DNA of 64,000 nucleotides from an uncultured Muribaculum sp. (lineage in GTDB: Bacteria; Bacteroidota; Bacteroidia; Bacteroidales; Muribaculaceae), in assembly GCA_910578835.1 (NCBI GenBank), contig CAJTSK010000007.1:43297-107296 (forward strand). The letters are read 5' to 3'. A program made the translations under genes and the position numbers. The notes under the pieces are model-generated. The model ran no database searches and was not told where the DNA came from. It saw only the letters and a program-made list of their open reading frames with translations. Position 1 is the stretch's first letter; each line of letters opens with the position of its first letter. Of this stretch, positions 52,243-61,122 are shown in pieces.

Positions 52243-53124
52243 ATGAAGCAGACATTAAAAAACAATCTCCTGACCGTGGAGATAGATTCTCACGGAGCAG
52301 AATTGCAGAGTATCAAAAATAACATCACCGGCTATCAGTATCTTTATCAAGGCGACAGCCCGTTCTGGGGACGTCGTTCGCCAGTCTTGTTTCCCATAGT
52401 AGGGTCGGTATGGAACAGCACTATCACGATAGACGGGAAAAATTTTGAAATGGGACAGCATGGATTTGCCCGTGACAGCGAATTTACAATCGTGGAAGAT
52501 TGTCCTGATGATGAAGCTTGGTTCTGTCTTGAGGCAAATGACAATACCCTTGGGCGCTACCCGCGCCGCTTTCGTCTTGAAATCGGTTATCAGCTTGTCG
52601 ACGAGCGGTTGAAAGTGATGTGGCGTGTCTCTAATCTGGATGATTGCGAAATGGCGTTCCAGATAGGAGCCCACCCGGCATTCAACTATCCCGATTTCCG
52701 TCCGTTTGACCCGGTGCATGCCTATCTCCTTTTTGACAGGAGACCTGGCACATCACAGCTTATAGAGGAGAAAGGGTGTATCGGCAAGGAAGAAATGCCG
52801 GTGACTCTTGATGACAACGGTATGCTGCCTGTCACGGCAAGCACTTTTGATATTAACACTATTATTCTTGCCGATAGCAAGGTGCGCCGTATCTCCATGC
52901 TTGATAAAAACCGCACCCCTTATCTGTCGCTGCTTTTCAACGCTCCTGTCGTAGGCATATGGTCGCCGTCGCCTGAAGCACCGTTTCTCTGCATCGAGCC
53001 GTGGTATGGGAGGGCTGACCGCGTAGGTTACAGCGGTGACTTTTCCGGCAGGGAGCATGTCAACCGTCTCGCGCCCGGAGAGGTGTTTGAGGCTTCCTAT
53101 ATGATAATATTGGAAAATATATGA
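52243..53124 (+). CDS. Aldose 1-epimerase family protein (LacX-like)
   Basis: 293 residues, beta-rich mutarotase fold: HGAELQSIKN, FPIVGSVWN, GQHGFARDSEFT and IGAHPAFNYP with the conserved His, and the C-terminal CIEPWYGRADR with the Glu. Interconverts alpha and beta sugar anomers. 21 bases after fcl, so probably the last gene of the fucP operon; which sugar it acts on is not known. Confidence 0.86.
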   Translation: MKQTLKNNLLTVEIDSHGAELQSIKNNITGYQYLYQGDSPFWGRRSPVLFPIVGSVWNSTITIDGKNFEMGQHGFARDSEFTIVEDCPDDEAWFCLEANDNTLGRYPRRFRLEIGYQLVDERLKVMWRVSNLDDCEMAFQIGAHPAFNYPDFRPFDPVHAYLLFDRRPGTSQLIEEKGCIGKEEMPVTLDDNGMLPVTASTFDINTIILADSKVRRISMLDKNRTPYLSLLFNAPVVGIWSPSPEAPFLCIEPWYGRADRVGYSGDFSGREHVNRLAPGEVFEASYMIILENI

Positions 53125-53135
53125 TGATAATTCGT

Positions 53136-53211
53136 GGATGTAACATGTGTAAAGCATAATGTTACATCCCGGCAGTGATGCGTTACGTCCGATAAGTCGA
53201 TATGTTACGCT
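53136..53211 (+). promoter_or_regulatory. Helically phased GTTAC sites upstream of the GH43 gene (putative operator)
   Basis: GTAAC at 53140-53144 and GTTAC at 53161-53165, 53182-53186 and 53204-53208, centres 21, 21 and 22 bases apart, two helical turns each. The first two form a perfect 11-base inverted repeat GGATGTAACAT/ATGTTACATCC (53136-53146, 53159-53169). The last site ends about 32 bases before the -7 box. This looks like an activator-type array rather than a terminator, as no T-run follows. Confidence 0.5.
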
Positions 53212-53239
53212 ACCCGGGGGCTATGCGGTGTGGATTTGG

Positions 53240-53248
53240 TAAATTTGC
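53240..53248 (+). promoter_or_regulatory. -7 box of the GH43 gene
   Basis: TAAATTTGC, exact consensus, 24 bases before the ATG. No -33 TTTG is found, which fits a promoter needing an activator. Confidence 0.55.
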
Positions 53249-53272
53249 ATATACCAAAAAAGACACAGTAAT

Positions 53273-54667
53273 ATGAAACAACTTATTTTTGCAACTCTGG
53301 CAGCGGCGTCGCTTAGCGTGGCTATGGCTCAGAATCCGGTAATCTCAACCTGGTTCACGCCTGATCCTGCACCTTATGTGCACAACGATACAGTATATCT
53401 CTTTGTCGACCATGACGAAGATGATGCGCAGTATTTCAAGATGAAAGACTGGCAGCTTTATACATCAACCGACATGGTGAACTGGACTTATCGAGGTACC
53501 CCGATATCAACCGCTACTTTTCAGTGGGCTACCCAGGGTGACAAGGCTTGGGCATCGCAGGCAATAGAGCGTAACGGCAAATGGTATTGGTATATTTGTG
53601 CTCAGGAGGCGGCGAGTGGACTTGATGCCATCGGTGTCGCTGTCGCCGATTCTCCTACGGGACCTTATCGCGATGTACTTGGCAAGCCCCTTGTGCCGGG
53701 AGGATGGGGGTATATCGACCCGTCAGTGTTTATCGATGACGACGGTCAGGCTTATCTTTTCTGGGGCAACAACGGGTTATGGTATGCCCGTCTTAATGAC
53801 GACATGATTTCGCTTGGCAGTGACGTGATTGAGGTGACGTCACTGAATAACGAGGATGCTTTCGGCCCTCTTGTCATGAAGCGAGACTACAGGCTTAACA
53901 AGCAGATGCTCAAGACCAACTATGAAGAGGGTCCGTGGGTGTTTAAGCGTAATGGAATATATTATCTGGTGTATGCCGCCGGCGGGGTGCCTGAACATAT
54001 GGCTTATTCTACATCTGACAATATAAACGGCCCCTGGAAATACCGTGGCAGAATTATGGATGAATCGCCCAAAAGTTTTACGATTCATGGCGGTTCGATT
54101 CACTTCGGAGGGCGTGACTTCATGTTTTATCATGACGGACTTCTTCCCAATGGCGACGGATTCCGCCGCTCTACAAGTGTAGAGGAATTCAAGTTTAACG
54201 ATGATGGCTCAATACCTTTCATTCCATTTACCCGCACGGGAGTGGTGACGCCTGTGACAAATCTAAATCCTTATAAGAGAGTGGAGGCGGAGACCATGGC
54301 GGCAGGTTTCGGACTGAAGACCGACCGCAAAGCCGGCGATGACCACTATCTTACATCCATCAACAATGGTGATTGGCTAAGGGTGCGTGCAGTCGATTTC
54401 GGCGACAAGAAAGCGAGTCGTTTCATCGCTAATGTAGCCACTGATAAGGAAGGCGGGGCGATTCAGTTGCGCCTTGATGCGCTTTCGGGTCCTGTGCTTG
54501 CTACGATTGAAATAGAGCCTACGGGCAGCATGGAGAAATGGCAGGTGCAATCGGCTGATATAAAGGTGCCGGCCGACAAAAATCTGTCGGGCGTACATGA
54601 TATCTATCTCCTGTTTCAGGGCGGTGAAGGCGAATTGTTTAACTTCGACTACTGGACAGTAGAGTGA
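53273..54667 (+). CDS. Secreted glycoside hydrolase family 43 with C-terminal CBM6
   Basis: 464 residues. Signal peptide (residues 1-19, ending SVAMAQ). The GH43 five-bladed propeller (about 20-320) has the catalytic base Asp in DPAPYV, the pKa-modulating Asp in DPSVFID and the acid Glu in YEEGPWV. The C-terminal CBM6-like domain (about 335-464) begins YKRVEAETMAAG. Family members act on arabinan, xylan or related side chains (arabinofuranosidase or xylosidase). Likely periplasmic or surface-exposed. Preceded by the phased GTTAC array, so it may be sugar-regulated. Confidence 0.92.
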   Translation: MKQLIFATLAAASLSVAMAQNPVISTWFTPDPAPYVHNDTVYLFVDHDEDDAQYFKMKDWQLYTSTDMVNWTYRGTPISTATFQWATQGDKAWASQAIERNGKWYWYICAQEAASGLDAIGVAVADSPTGPYRDVLGKPLVPGGWGYIDPSVFIDDDGQAYLFWGNNGLWYARLNDDMISLGSDVIEVTSLNNEDAFGPLVMKRDYRLNKQMLKTNYEEGPWVFKRNGIYYLVYAAGGVPEHMAYSTSDNINGPWKYRGRIMDESPKSFTIHGGSIHFGGRDFMFYHDGLLPNGDGFRRSTSVEEFKFNDDGSIPFIPFTRTGVVTPVTNLNPYKRVEAETMAAGFGLKTDRKAGDDHYLTSINNGDWLRVRAVDFGDKKASRFIANVATDKEGGAIQLRLDALSGPVLATIEIEPTGSMEKWQVQSADIKVPADKNLSGVHDIYLLFQGGEGELFNFDYWTVE

Positions 54668-54987
54668 TTACGCCACTGCGCAAATGGCTTCCGGCGTGAA
54701 AGATAGTCCGGATCACTGCCATGGCGGTAGGCCTCTTGTTCAAATGATATTTCGTGGTAGCTTCTGTGGAGGCTGCCACGATTTTTAATAACCCTGATAC
54801 ACCATTCGGCTACATAGAGCAGATAGAAGGGCAGATATAGCAACTCGCGCATTTGCCTGGTATGGATTTTTTCATGATTTATGACTTCTCGCGTCAGGGT
54901 CATGGTAGGTTTGGCAAAAAGTACACCAAACAGATTTATGGCGCCATATCTGCCAAATGGGATTATGTTGTTGCGTATTACTTTCAT
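54649..54987 (-). CDS. Small HExxH-containing membrane protein (metalloprotease-like)
   Basis: 112 residues from the ATG at 54987; a longer in-frame extension to 55173 lacks support because an exact -7 box (55017-55024) lies inside it. It contains HEKIH (38-42), a hydrophobic helix (about 49-67), and a downstream SFEQEAY (81-87) whose Glu could be the third zinc ligand of a gluzincin-like site. I recall the type as a Bacteroidetes conserved hypothetical, often with the start IPFGRYGAINLFG. Whether it is an active protease is not known. It overlaps the GH43 stop by 19 bases. Confidence 0.65.
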   Translation of the reverse strand: MKVIRNNIIPFGRYGAINLFGVLFAKPTMTLTREVINHEKIHTRQMRELLYLPFYLLYVAEWCIRVIKNRGSLHRSYHEISFEQEAYRHGSDPDYLSRRKPFAQWRNHSTVQ

Positions 54988-55016
54988 CGTTGTTATGCCG
55001 TGGAGGGTTGTTATTT

Positions 55017-55024
55017 CAAAGATA
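55017..55024 (-). promoter_or_regulatory. -7 box of the HExxH protein gene
   Basis: Minus-strand TATCTTTG, 29 bases upstream of the 54987 start, divergent from the ogt box. Confidence 0.5.
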
Positions 55025-55036
55025 ACAAATTTTCCA

Positions 55037-55045
55037 TATATTTGT
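55037..55045 (+). promoter_or_regulatory. -7 box of ogt
   Basis: TATATTTGT, exact match to TAnnTTTG, 21 bases before the ogt ATG at 55067. It falls inside the longer in-frame extension from 54881, so the short start is preferred. Confidence 0.5.
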
Positions 55046-55066
55046 GAAGGAAATGACCCTTGCGAG

Positions 55067-55573
55067 ATGAAAGAAATTAAGATAAAAAGGTGGAAGTCAC
55101 CATGTGGAGAACTGGTGATAGGGAGTTTTGACGGACGGTTGTGCATGTGTGACTGGGGGCGTGAAAGTGTCATTAGACGCTTGACGCGCTATCTTGACGC
55201 GCCGGTAGTGGAGGGCGACACTTGTGTGATTGAAGAGACGATATGCCGGCTTGAAGAATATTTTACGGGAAAACGTCAAGATTTTGATTTGCCTCTGCTG
55301 CTTGCCGGCACTGATTTTCAGCGGGATGTGTGGAATGCGATAACTTCCATTCCATATGGTGACACTATTTCATATCACGCTCTTGCCTGTATGTCAGGCA
55401 ATACGGCAGCTGTGCGCGCCGTGGCAAATGCCGTCGGTGCTAATGCACTATCGGTCATAATCCCGTGTCACCGTGTAGTTGGTACCAATGGGAGTATGAC
55501 CGGATATGCGGGTGGGATAGATGCCAAAATCAAGCTGCTTGGCATCGAACGTGATTACAGGCTGTCGTTTTGA
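55067..55573 (+). CDS. ogt: Methylated-DNA-protein cysteine methyltransferase
   Basis: 168 residues from the ATG at 55067. Repairs O6-methylguanine in DNA by moving the methyl group to its own Cys134 in PCHRVV (133-138). The FQRDVWNAITSIPYGDTISY and RAVANAVGANAL segments are typical. A stand-alone Ogt domain without Ada. It overlaps the convergent pectate lyase end by 19 bases. Confidence 0.94.
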   Translation: MKEIKIKRWKSPCGELVIGSFDGRLCMCDWGRESVIRRLTRYLDAPVVEGDTCVIEETICRLEEYFTGKRQDFDLPLLLAGTDFQRDVWNAITSIPYGDTISYHALACMSGNTAAVRAVANAVGANALSVIIPCHRVVGTNGSMTGYAGGIDAKIKLLGIERDYRLSF

Positions 55574-56640
55574 TTTTTCTCTTTCCACTCTTCATAAAGA
55601 GGTTCAAGTTCGGCAGGATACGAATTGTACCAACTGTAGCCGTTGCGGCGTTCCCTGCCTATCTCTTCAAGGCTTTTTCGTGGTATTCCGTCCCTGTCAC
55701 ATACATATGGTTCACACTTTTCGAGGTCGTAAAATCTTGCCCAGAGCGGTCCTGCTTCGGGGTCTTCGACAAGTACCGTGTTGTAGTCGTCGGTGCCATG
55801 AGTGCCACGGCGCTCAAGCCGTAGTCCGGTGAGCTTGTTGGCGGCAAACCATTCCATAGCTCCGTTAACTGATGCTTTTATCCGTTCGTCGGGGGAGGGG
55901 AGATTCATGAGCAATTTTACTATTGCCGCGCTTTCCTGCGAGCAGAATGATGGAAGCTCATATGTGCGTGCCCCGGCCGGCAGATAAGTCTCACGGTCAT
56001 GTTGCTGACACCACACGGTAGGCTTACCGTCGACAACAATCTGAGTCAGGAGTATGCACTCGATGCCTTTGGCAAAAGAGGTTTTCAGCTTTTCAGCTGT
56101 CGTCGCTTCGACAAGGCTGCCGTTATAGGGATATTCGCCGCTTAATATGTCGTTAAACAGGTTGAGGGTGTTGGTTATGGCGTAATCGTTGAATGTTATA
56201 TGCACCTGATATCCTGTTGGCCCCGGCCAGAATTGCGGCCAGCCTCCATTCTCATATTGACCGCTCAGCAGATAATCTAATCCCTTGGAAAATGATTCTT
56301 TATATCGGCTGTCGTCAGTAGCCTGATAGAGCCGGGCAAGATAAGACATCTGCATTACGGTGGCGTTGTTGTCGATTGTAGAGTCATCGCGGCGCTGTTT
56401 TTCGATTATAAGGCTGTCGATTTCCTCCTGCAGGAGCGGGCGCACCATATCAATATTTTTTGCCCATCCGCCTGTGACTCTCTGGTAAAGCAGCAGCTGG
56501 TCACCTATCCGGCGTGCCTCTTCGGTTGTGAAAAATTCTTTGTCTGTCTCTCTCAATATCTTGTTTTTAGGGGCGGCAGTCGCCGGCGAAGCTGTAAAAA
56601 GCAGCCATCCCGCCATTAATATACAGGAAATTGGTTTCAT
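55555..56640 (-). CDS. pelA: Secreted pectate lyase, PL10 family
   Basis: 361 residues with a signal peptide (cleavage near TAAP, about residue 23). Helical toroid-like PL10 sequence: DNNATVMQMSYLARLY, ENGGWPQFWP, ITFNDYAI, VWCQQHDRETYLPAGARTYELPS. These enzymes cut pectate by beta-elimination and need calcium. Together with the nearby GH43 it suggests breakdown of plant cell-wall polysaccharide, though the genes are not a classic SusC/D locus. Confidence 0.93.
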   Translation of the reverse strand: MKPISCILMAGWLLFTASPATAAPKNKILRETDKEFFTTEEARRIGDQLLLYQRVTGGWAKNIDMVRPLLQEEIDSLIIEKQRRDDSTIDNNATVMQMSYLARLYQATDDSRYKESFSKGLDYLLSGQYENGGWPQFWPGPTGYQVHITFNDYAITNTLNLFNDILSGEYPYNGSLVEATTAEKLKTSFAKGIECILLTQIVVDGKPTVWCQQHDRETYLPAGARTYELPSFCSQESAAIVKLLMNLPSPDERIKASVNGAMEWFAANKLTGLRLERRGTHGTDDYNTVLVEDPEAGPLWARFYDLEKCEPYVCDRDGIPRKSLEEIGRERRNGYSWYNSYPAELEPLYEEWKEKNQNDSL

Positions 56641-56664
56641 GATTTCAGTTTAAGATTATTTTTC

Positions 56665-56673
56665 ACAAAAGTA
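56665..56673 (-). promoter_or_regulatory. -7 box of the pectate lyase gene
   Basis: Minus-strand TACTTTTGT, matching TAnnTTTG, 25 bases upstream of the ATG. Confidence 0.5.
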
Positions 56674-56720
56674 ATAAAATAATTTTATAAGATAGAGACT
56701 CTGATATGGCTAAAAAGGAT

Positions 56721-56729
56721 TATATTTGC
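56721..56729 (+). promoter_or_regulatory. -7 box of the GT4 gene
   Basis: TATATTTGC, exact consensus, with a leader of about 90 bases to the ATG at 56824. Confidence 0.5.
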
Positions 56730-56823
56730 ATTAAATTAGCGAAACAGATGCGATTAAATAAGTCGAGCAGATATTGTAAATCTGATTTTGCCGCATTGGT
56801 TTTGCTGATGAAAAGTTTTATAT

Positions 56824-57996
56824 ATGGAAAGGAGTGAGAAGGTATACGGGCTGTTTAATGACAGTTTTCCTCCGGTTCTTGATGGAGTAACACTGACTGT
56901 GCAAAATTATGTGCGGTGGCTTACTGCATCCGGATACCGGACATGTGTCGTCACTCCGTGGAATCCCGTAACTCCGTCCCACGAAGGATATGACCTCTAC
57001 CGATATTTCTCTCTTTCGATAGCGTCGCGTAAACCGTATCGTTACGGATATCCGAAACTTGACCCGTTTATATGGCATAAGATGCGAACGGTGCCGTTTG
57101 CCTTGGTGCATTCCCATTGCCCGTTTTCTTCAGGACGGCTTGCGGTATATGCCGCCCGAAAGCAGCATGTGCCGCTGATAGCTACTTTTCATTCAAAGTA
57201 TCGCACCGACCTCGAACACTCTTTGCCGCCTTGGATGGTAAAGCGCATAATGCGTCGTGTAATGGCTTTTTTTGATGCCGCCGACGAGGTATGGATTCCT
57301 CAGGCTAAGGTTGAGGAAACTGTGAGGGAATATGGTTATAAAGGGCGACTGACTGTGGTTGAAAACGGCATTGACCTTGAAATGTCCGACTTTGATTCGA
57401 TAAAGGCTTTCAAGCAGGAAGAGCGCCGGAAACTTGGCATTGCCACTGATACGATGGTGCTGCTTTTTGTCGGTCAGCATATCAGGGAGAAGGGCGTGTT
57501 GCATATAATCAACGCGATTGACAAGCTTCGCGACCTGCCGGTGAAGATGGAGTTTATAGGCACCGGATATGCCGTGGACGAGATGTCAGCTCTTGTAAGG
57601 CAGCTGCATCTTGATGACAAGGTGACTCTTCACGGAGTAATAAGTGACCGGGAGATGCTGAAGTCATATTATGGTGCTGCTGACATATTTCTATTCCCTT
57701 CGCGTTATGATAATGCACCGCTTGTGGTGCGTGAAGCGGCAATGATGGGCACGCCTGCGATGCTTATTGCCGGGTCGACAGCCGCTGAGGTGATAGTCGA
57801 CGGATTCAACGGTTTTCTTGTCGATGAGTCGCCTGAGAGTTACGCTGAAAAGATACGGTCGCTTTATCATGACCGCGCGTCGTTGATGCGTGCTGCCGAA
57901 GGCGCGTCGTCTACTCTTACACGCTCATGGCGTGAAGTCATGGAGGAGGTCACCGGAAGATATAAGGAGATAATTGAGCGTTATGGACACCGTTGA
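56824..57996 (+). CDS. Family 4 glycosyltransferase (GT-B fold)
   Basis: 390 residues, cytoplasmic or membrane-associated. N-terminal SFPPVLDGVTLTVQNYVRWL resembles lipid-sugar GT4 enzymes; the C-terminal half has LLFVGQHIREKGV, and the donor-binding PSRYDNAPLVVREAAMMGTP with the EX7E-type region. It may make a glycolipid or envelope glycan precursor; acceptor and donor are unknown. It overlaps the next gene (flippase-like) by 14 bases. Confidence 0.87.
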   Translation: MERSEKVYGLFNDSFPPVLDGVTLTVQNYVRWLTASGYRTCVVTPWNPVTPSHEGYDLYRYFSLSIASRKPYRYGYPKLDPFIWHKMRTVPFALVHSHCPFSSGRLAVYAARKQHVPLIATFHSKYRTDLEHSLPPWMVKRIMRRVMAFFDAADEVWIPQAKVEETVREYGYKGRLTVVENGIDLEMSDFDSIKAFKQEERRKLGIATDTMVLLFVGQHIREKGVLHIINAIDKLRDLPVKMEFIGTGYAVDEMSALVRQLHLDDKVTLHGVISDREMLKSYYGAADIFLFPSRYDNAPLVVREAAMMGTPAMLIAGSTAAEVIVDGFNGFLVDESPESYAEKIRSLYHDRASLMRAAEGASSTLTRSWREVMEEVTGRYKEIIERYGHR

Positions 57997-59050
57997 GACA
58001 TCTGGCAACAAGCCGCGCCGCTCGATATGGTGGCGCGTTGCTATCCCGGTGGTAATCGGGTTGTGTGTCGTCGCGTGGCTGTTTCATAAGGAGTTTAATC
58101 CTGATGTGTGGAGTCAGGTACATTTTGACCGCCATGTAATATTGTGTATTGCCCTTGCGTGGCTTTTCATGGGCGGGCGCGACTTCGGTCTTACCTGGCG
58201 GTTCAGGGCGCTTACCGACAAGGACCTCACCTGGTGGCAGGCGATTAAGGTCAATTTTATGTGTGAGTTTACCTCGGCGATTACCCCGTCGGCAGTGGGC
58301 GGGTCGTCGCTCGGCATGATTTTTCTACATCATGAGGGCATAAATCTTGGACGTGCGACCACGCTCATGATGACCACACTCTTTCTTGACGAATTGTTTT
58401 TTGTCGTGTCTTGTCCGATTATTGTTGCCATTATCCCATATGATGAATTATTCGGATTTGACGCCTCGTCATCGTTCATGACGGGGTTGCGATGGGTGTT
58501 CTGGGGAGTCTATGCGGTATTGTTTGTATGGACAGTCATACTTTTCCTCGGCATAATCGTTAAGCCTGAGGCTATACGTCGCGCCCTTATATTCATATTC
58601 CGATTTAAGCCATTACGCCGTTGGCAGGAAGCTGTTAAGGCTCTTGGCGACAATATGGTGGCGACTTCGGAAGCGTTGCGAACTCGCTCGATACGATGGT
58701 GGCTGGAAGCATTTTGCGCGACTGCGCTTACATGGTCGTCGCGTTATCTTGTGGTTAACGCTCTTTTTCTCGGGTTTGTGCCCGGAGCCGACCAGCTTGT
58801 GGTGTTTGGGCGTCAGTTTGTCGTGTGGGTTGTGCTGATGGTAAGCCCGACTCCGGGCGGCAGCGGTGTGAGCGAGTGGCTGTTTACCGAATATTATGGC
58901 GATATGCTCCATAATGGCAGTATCGCGTTGATTATCGCCCTTTTCTGGCGCATAATAACTTATTATGTTTATCTCATAGTAGGGGTGTTTCTGGCTCCGT
59001 CGATGTTCAGCGCCCCTAAACAGAATGATAGTAACAAAAAAACGGCATAA
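57983..59050 (+). CDS. Flippase-like / lysylphosphatidylglycerol synthase TM-region protein
   Basis: 355 residues with about eight membrane helices, of the UPF0104/AglD group. It opens after a basic head (MDTVETSGNKPRRSIWWRV); the ATG at 57983 is preferred to an in-frame TTG at 57974. Typical parts are FTSAITPSAVGGSSLGMIFL and SPTPGGSGVSEWLF. Members move or modify lipids or help with lipid-linked sugars; the overlap with the GT4 gene supports a joint envelope role. Confidence 0.84.
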   Translation: MDTVETSGNKPRRSIWWRVAIPVVIGLCVVAWLFHKEFNPDVWSQVHFDRHVILCIALAWLFMGGRDFGLTWRFRALTDKDLTWWQAIKVNFMCEFTSAITPSAVGGSSLGMIFLHHEGINLGRATTLMMTTLFLDELFFVVSCPIIVAIIPYDELFGFDASSSFMTGLRWVFWGVYAVLFVWTVILFLGIIVKPEAIRRALIFIFRFKPLRRWQEAVKALGDNMVATSEALRTRSIRWWLEAFCATALTWSSRYLVVNALFLGFVPGADQLVVFGRQFVVWVVLMVSPTPGGSGVSEWLFTEYYGDMLHNGSIALIIALFWRIITYYVYLIVGVFLAPSMFSAPKQNDSNKKTA

Positions 59051-59051
59051 A

Positions 59052-59822
59052 ATGAAATTTATAGGAATTATACCGGCGCGGTATGCGTCGTCGCGATTTC
59101 CCGGCAAGCCTCTTGCCGATATCTGCGGCATGACTATGATTGAGCGTGTTTATCGCCAGGCTTCAAAAGAGCTTGATGAAGTGTGGGTCGCTACCGACGA
59201 CGACCGCATAGCTGATGCAGTAAAGGCTTTTGGCGGAAAGGTGGTGATGACATCTGCGGCTCATCGCAGTGGTACGGACCGTTGCTTTGAAGCATACAAG
59301 AATGTGGGTTCTGATGCTGACGTGATAATAAATATCCAGGGCGACGAGCCTTTTATCGACCCCCGTCAGATTGCAGAGCTAAAGCATTGTTTTGATGAGG
59401 AGTCGACAAGACTTGCCACGCTTGTGCGCCCCTTTGACCCGTCGCGCGGTTATGACGAGCTTGCTGACCCGAATACACCTAAAGTGGTGTTTGATAATGA
59501 TATGAATGCGTTATATTTCAGCCGTTCTGTAATACCGTTTGCCCGTAATAAGACCGACGGCGACCCCTTTGCCGGGGTGCAATATTATACTCATGTGGGT
59601 ATGTACGCCTACCGTGCCGCTACTCTTGCTGAAATCACCTCGCTTCCGCAGGGGCGGCTTGAGCTTGCCGAGTCGCTTGAGCAATTGCGCTGGCTTGAAA
59701 ACGGCTACAAGATAAAAGTAGGCACGACTGAGTGTCCTACCATCGGCATCGACACTCCCGCCGACCTTGAGCGTGCGATAGAGCTTTGTAATTCGTTAAA
59801 TGATTCTTCATGTCAGAAGTGA
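59052..59822 (+). CDS. kdsB: 3-deoxy-manno-octulosonate cytidylyltransferase (CMP-Kdo synthetase)
   Basis: 256 residues from the ATG at 59052. Activates Kdo with CTP for lipopolysaccharide core synthesis. Family marks: IIPARYASSRFPGKPLADICG, ATDDDRIADAVKAFGG, HRSGTDRC, INIQGDEPFI and LPQGRLELAESLEQLRWLENGY. The 1-base gap after the flippase gene (stop ends 59050) suggests co-transcription with the GT4 genes. Confidence 0.96.
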   Translation: MKFIGIIPARYASSRFPGKPLADICGMTMIERVYRQASKELDEVWVATDDDRIADAVKAFGGKVVMTSAAHRSGTDRCFEAYKNVGSDADVIINIQGDEPFIDPRQIAELKHCFDEESTRLATLVRPFDPSRGYDELADPNTPKVVFDNDMNALYFSRSVIPFARNKTDGDPFAGVQYYTHVGMYAYRAATLAEITSLPQGRLELAESLEQLRWLENGYKIKVGTTECPTIGIDTPADLERAIELCNSLNDSSCQK

Positions 59823-61120
59823 TTGTTGACCGCACGACGGCTCCTGAAATCCGGGAGTTTGGCGACCTTGTGATGCCGGAGGTGAAAAAGAGCGTGCTCC
59901 CCAATGGCATACCGCTCTATGAGCTTGACCATGGAAGTCAGGAGGTATGCTGCCTTACATGTGTGTGGCGCGGAGGCATCGCCGAGACCGCCCGCAAGGC
60001 TCTCCCTGCACTTGTGCTTTCGATGATGAGGGAGGGCACCGGCGTTCACTCCGGCGAGGAGATTGCGGATATTATCGAATACAATGGCGCAAAACTATTT
60101 GTATCGGCTGACTCCCACTTCTCGATGCTGAAATTGTATACCCTTAACTCCCGTGCCGCCGAGGTGCTTCCGTTGTTGCCGGAGATGATACTCGACCCGG
60201 TATTTCCGGAGAAAAATTTTGAAGTGTTACGTGAAAAGGCGGCAAAAAATGAGGAGATAAGACTCGCCAAGGTTGAGACACAGGCATCGATAGCCATCAA
60301 CCGCATGGTGATGGGCGAGAATCATCCGCTTGCCGCTGCAGAGACACCGGAGCAGATTCGCGCTTACAGTAGAGACGACCTTGTAGAGTGGCATAAAAAG
60401 GTGTTTCCGCCAGTCGTCAGTGAGACGGGCGAGAGTCAGCTGACCCTCTTCCTTGCCGGGCATATCACGCCCGGGATAGAGCGTCTCATTCAGGACCTGT
60501 TCGGGCATATGCCGGTAAAGAAATCTGAGCCGCTGCCGTTTAATATTGTCCCCTTTGATTGTGCAGGAGCAGGAGAAGAGCGTGTAGTGGTCGATGGTGC
60601 CTTGCAAAGTGCTGTAAGGATGTTTATTCCGGCGATTGACCGTAGGCATCCTGATTATATAGTGTTGAGACTTCTTGTCATGGCGCTGGGAGGATATTTC
60701 GGCAGCCGTCTGATGAGTAATATCCGCGAAGACAAAGGGTACACCTACGGCATCAATTCCTATCTTCTCGGCTATCCCGAGGGGGGTGTCGTGGGGATAA
60801 CCAGTTCTACCGACAATTCGACTGTCGATGCGTTGATAGAAGAGACGATAGGTGAAATCCGGCGTCTTTCTACCGGCGACTTTTTACCGGGTGAAATGAC
60901 ACGTCTAAAGCAACATGCCATGTCGGTGCTTGCCTCATCGCTTGATTCTCCTTTTGATATTATGGACTATTATATCAACGCGCTTGTGGCGTTTATCCCT
61001 CCACGCTATTTTGAAGAGCAGGTGGCGGCTGTCAGGTCGCTCACTCCACAGCGGCTTGCCGACGTGGCACGTATGCATCTTTCTCTTGACCGGCTCAATA
61101 TAGCTGTAGCGGGAGCCTAA
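59810..61120 (+). CDS. M16-family protein without the zinc-binding motif
   Basis: 436 residues, cytoplasmic or periplasmic, no signal peptide seen. The two M16 halves are clear: N-terminal GIPLYELDHGSQEV with an RGG-ETARKALPALVLSMMREGTG region (54-78) where the catalytic HxxEH should be, and C-terminal GGYFGSRLMSNIREDKGYTYGINS, whose Arg-Tyr pair contacts substrate in partner subunits. Without HxxEH it should not be a protease alone. It resembles the non-catalytic partner of two-subunit M16 enzymes. It overlaps kdsB by 13 bases. No catalytic M16 partner is in the window. Confidence 0.85.
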   Translation: MSEVIVDRTTAPEIREFGDLVMPEVKKSVLPNGIPLYELDHGSQEVCCLTCVWRGGIAETARKALPALVLSMMREGTGVHSGEEIADIIEYNGAKLFVSADSHFSMLKLYTLNSRAAEVLPLLPEMILDPVFPEKNFEVLREKAAKNEEIRLAKVETQASIAINRMVMGENHPLAAAETPEQIRAYSRDDLVEWHKKVFPPVVSETGESQLTLFLAGHITPGIERLIQDLFGHMPVKKSEPLPFNIVPFDCAGAGEERVVVDGALQSAVRMFIPAIDRRHPDYIVLRLLVMALGGYFGSRLMSNIREDKGYTYGINSYLLGYPEGGVVGITSSTDNSTVDALIEETIGEIRRLSTGDFLPGEMTRLKQHAMSVLASSLDSPFDIMDYYINALVAFIPPRYFEEQVAAVRSLTPQRLADVARMHLSLDRLNIAVAGA

Positions 61121-61122
61121 AT

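Noticed and set aside
53136..53169. Terminator of the aldose epimerase gene
   Set aside because: The inverted repeat is perfect but no T-run follows and its half-sites continue as a phased series toward the GH43 promoter, so an operator is more likely.
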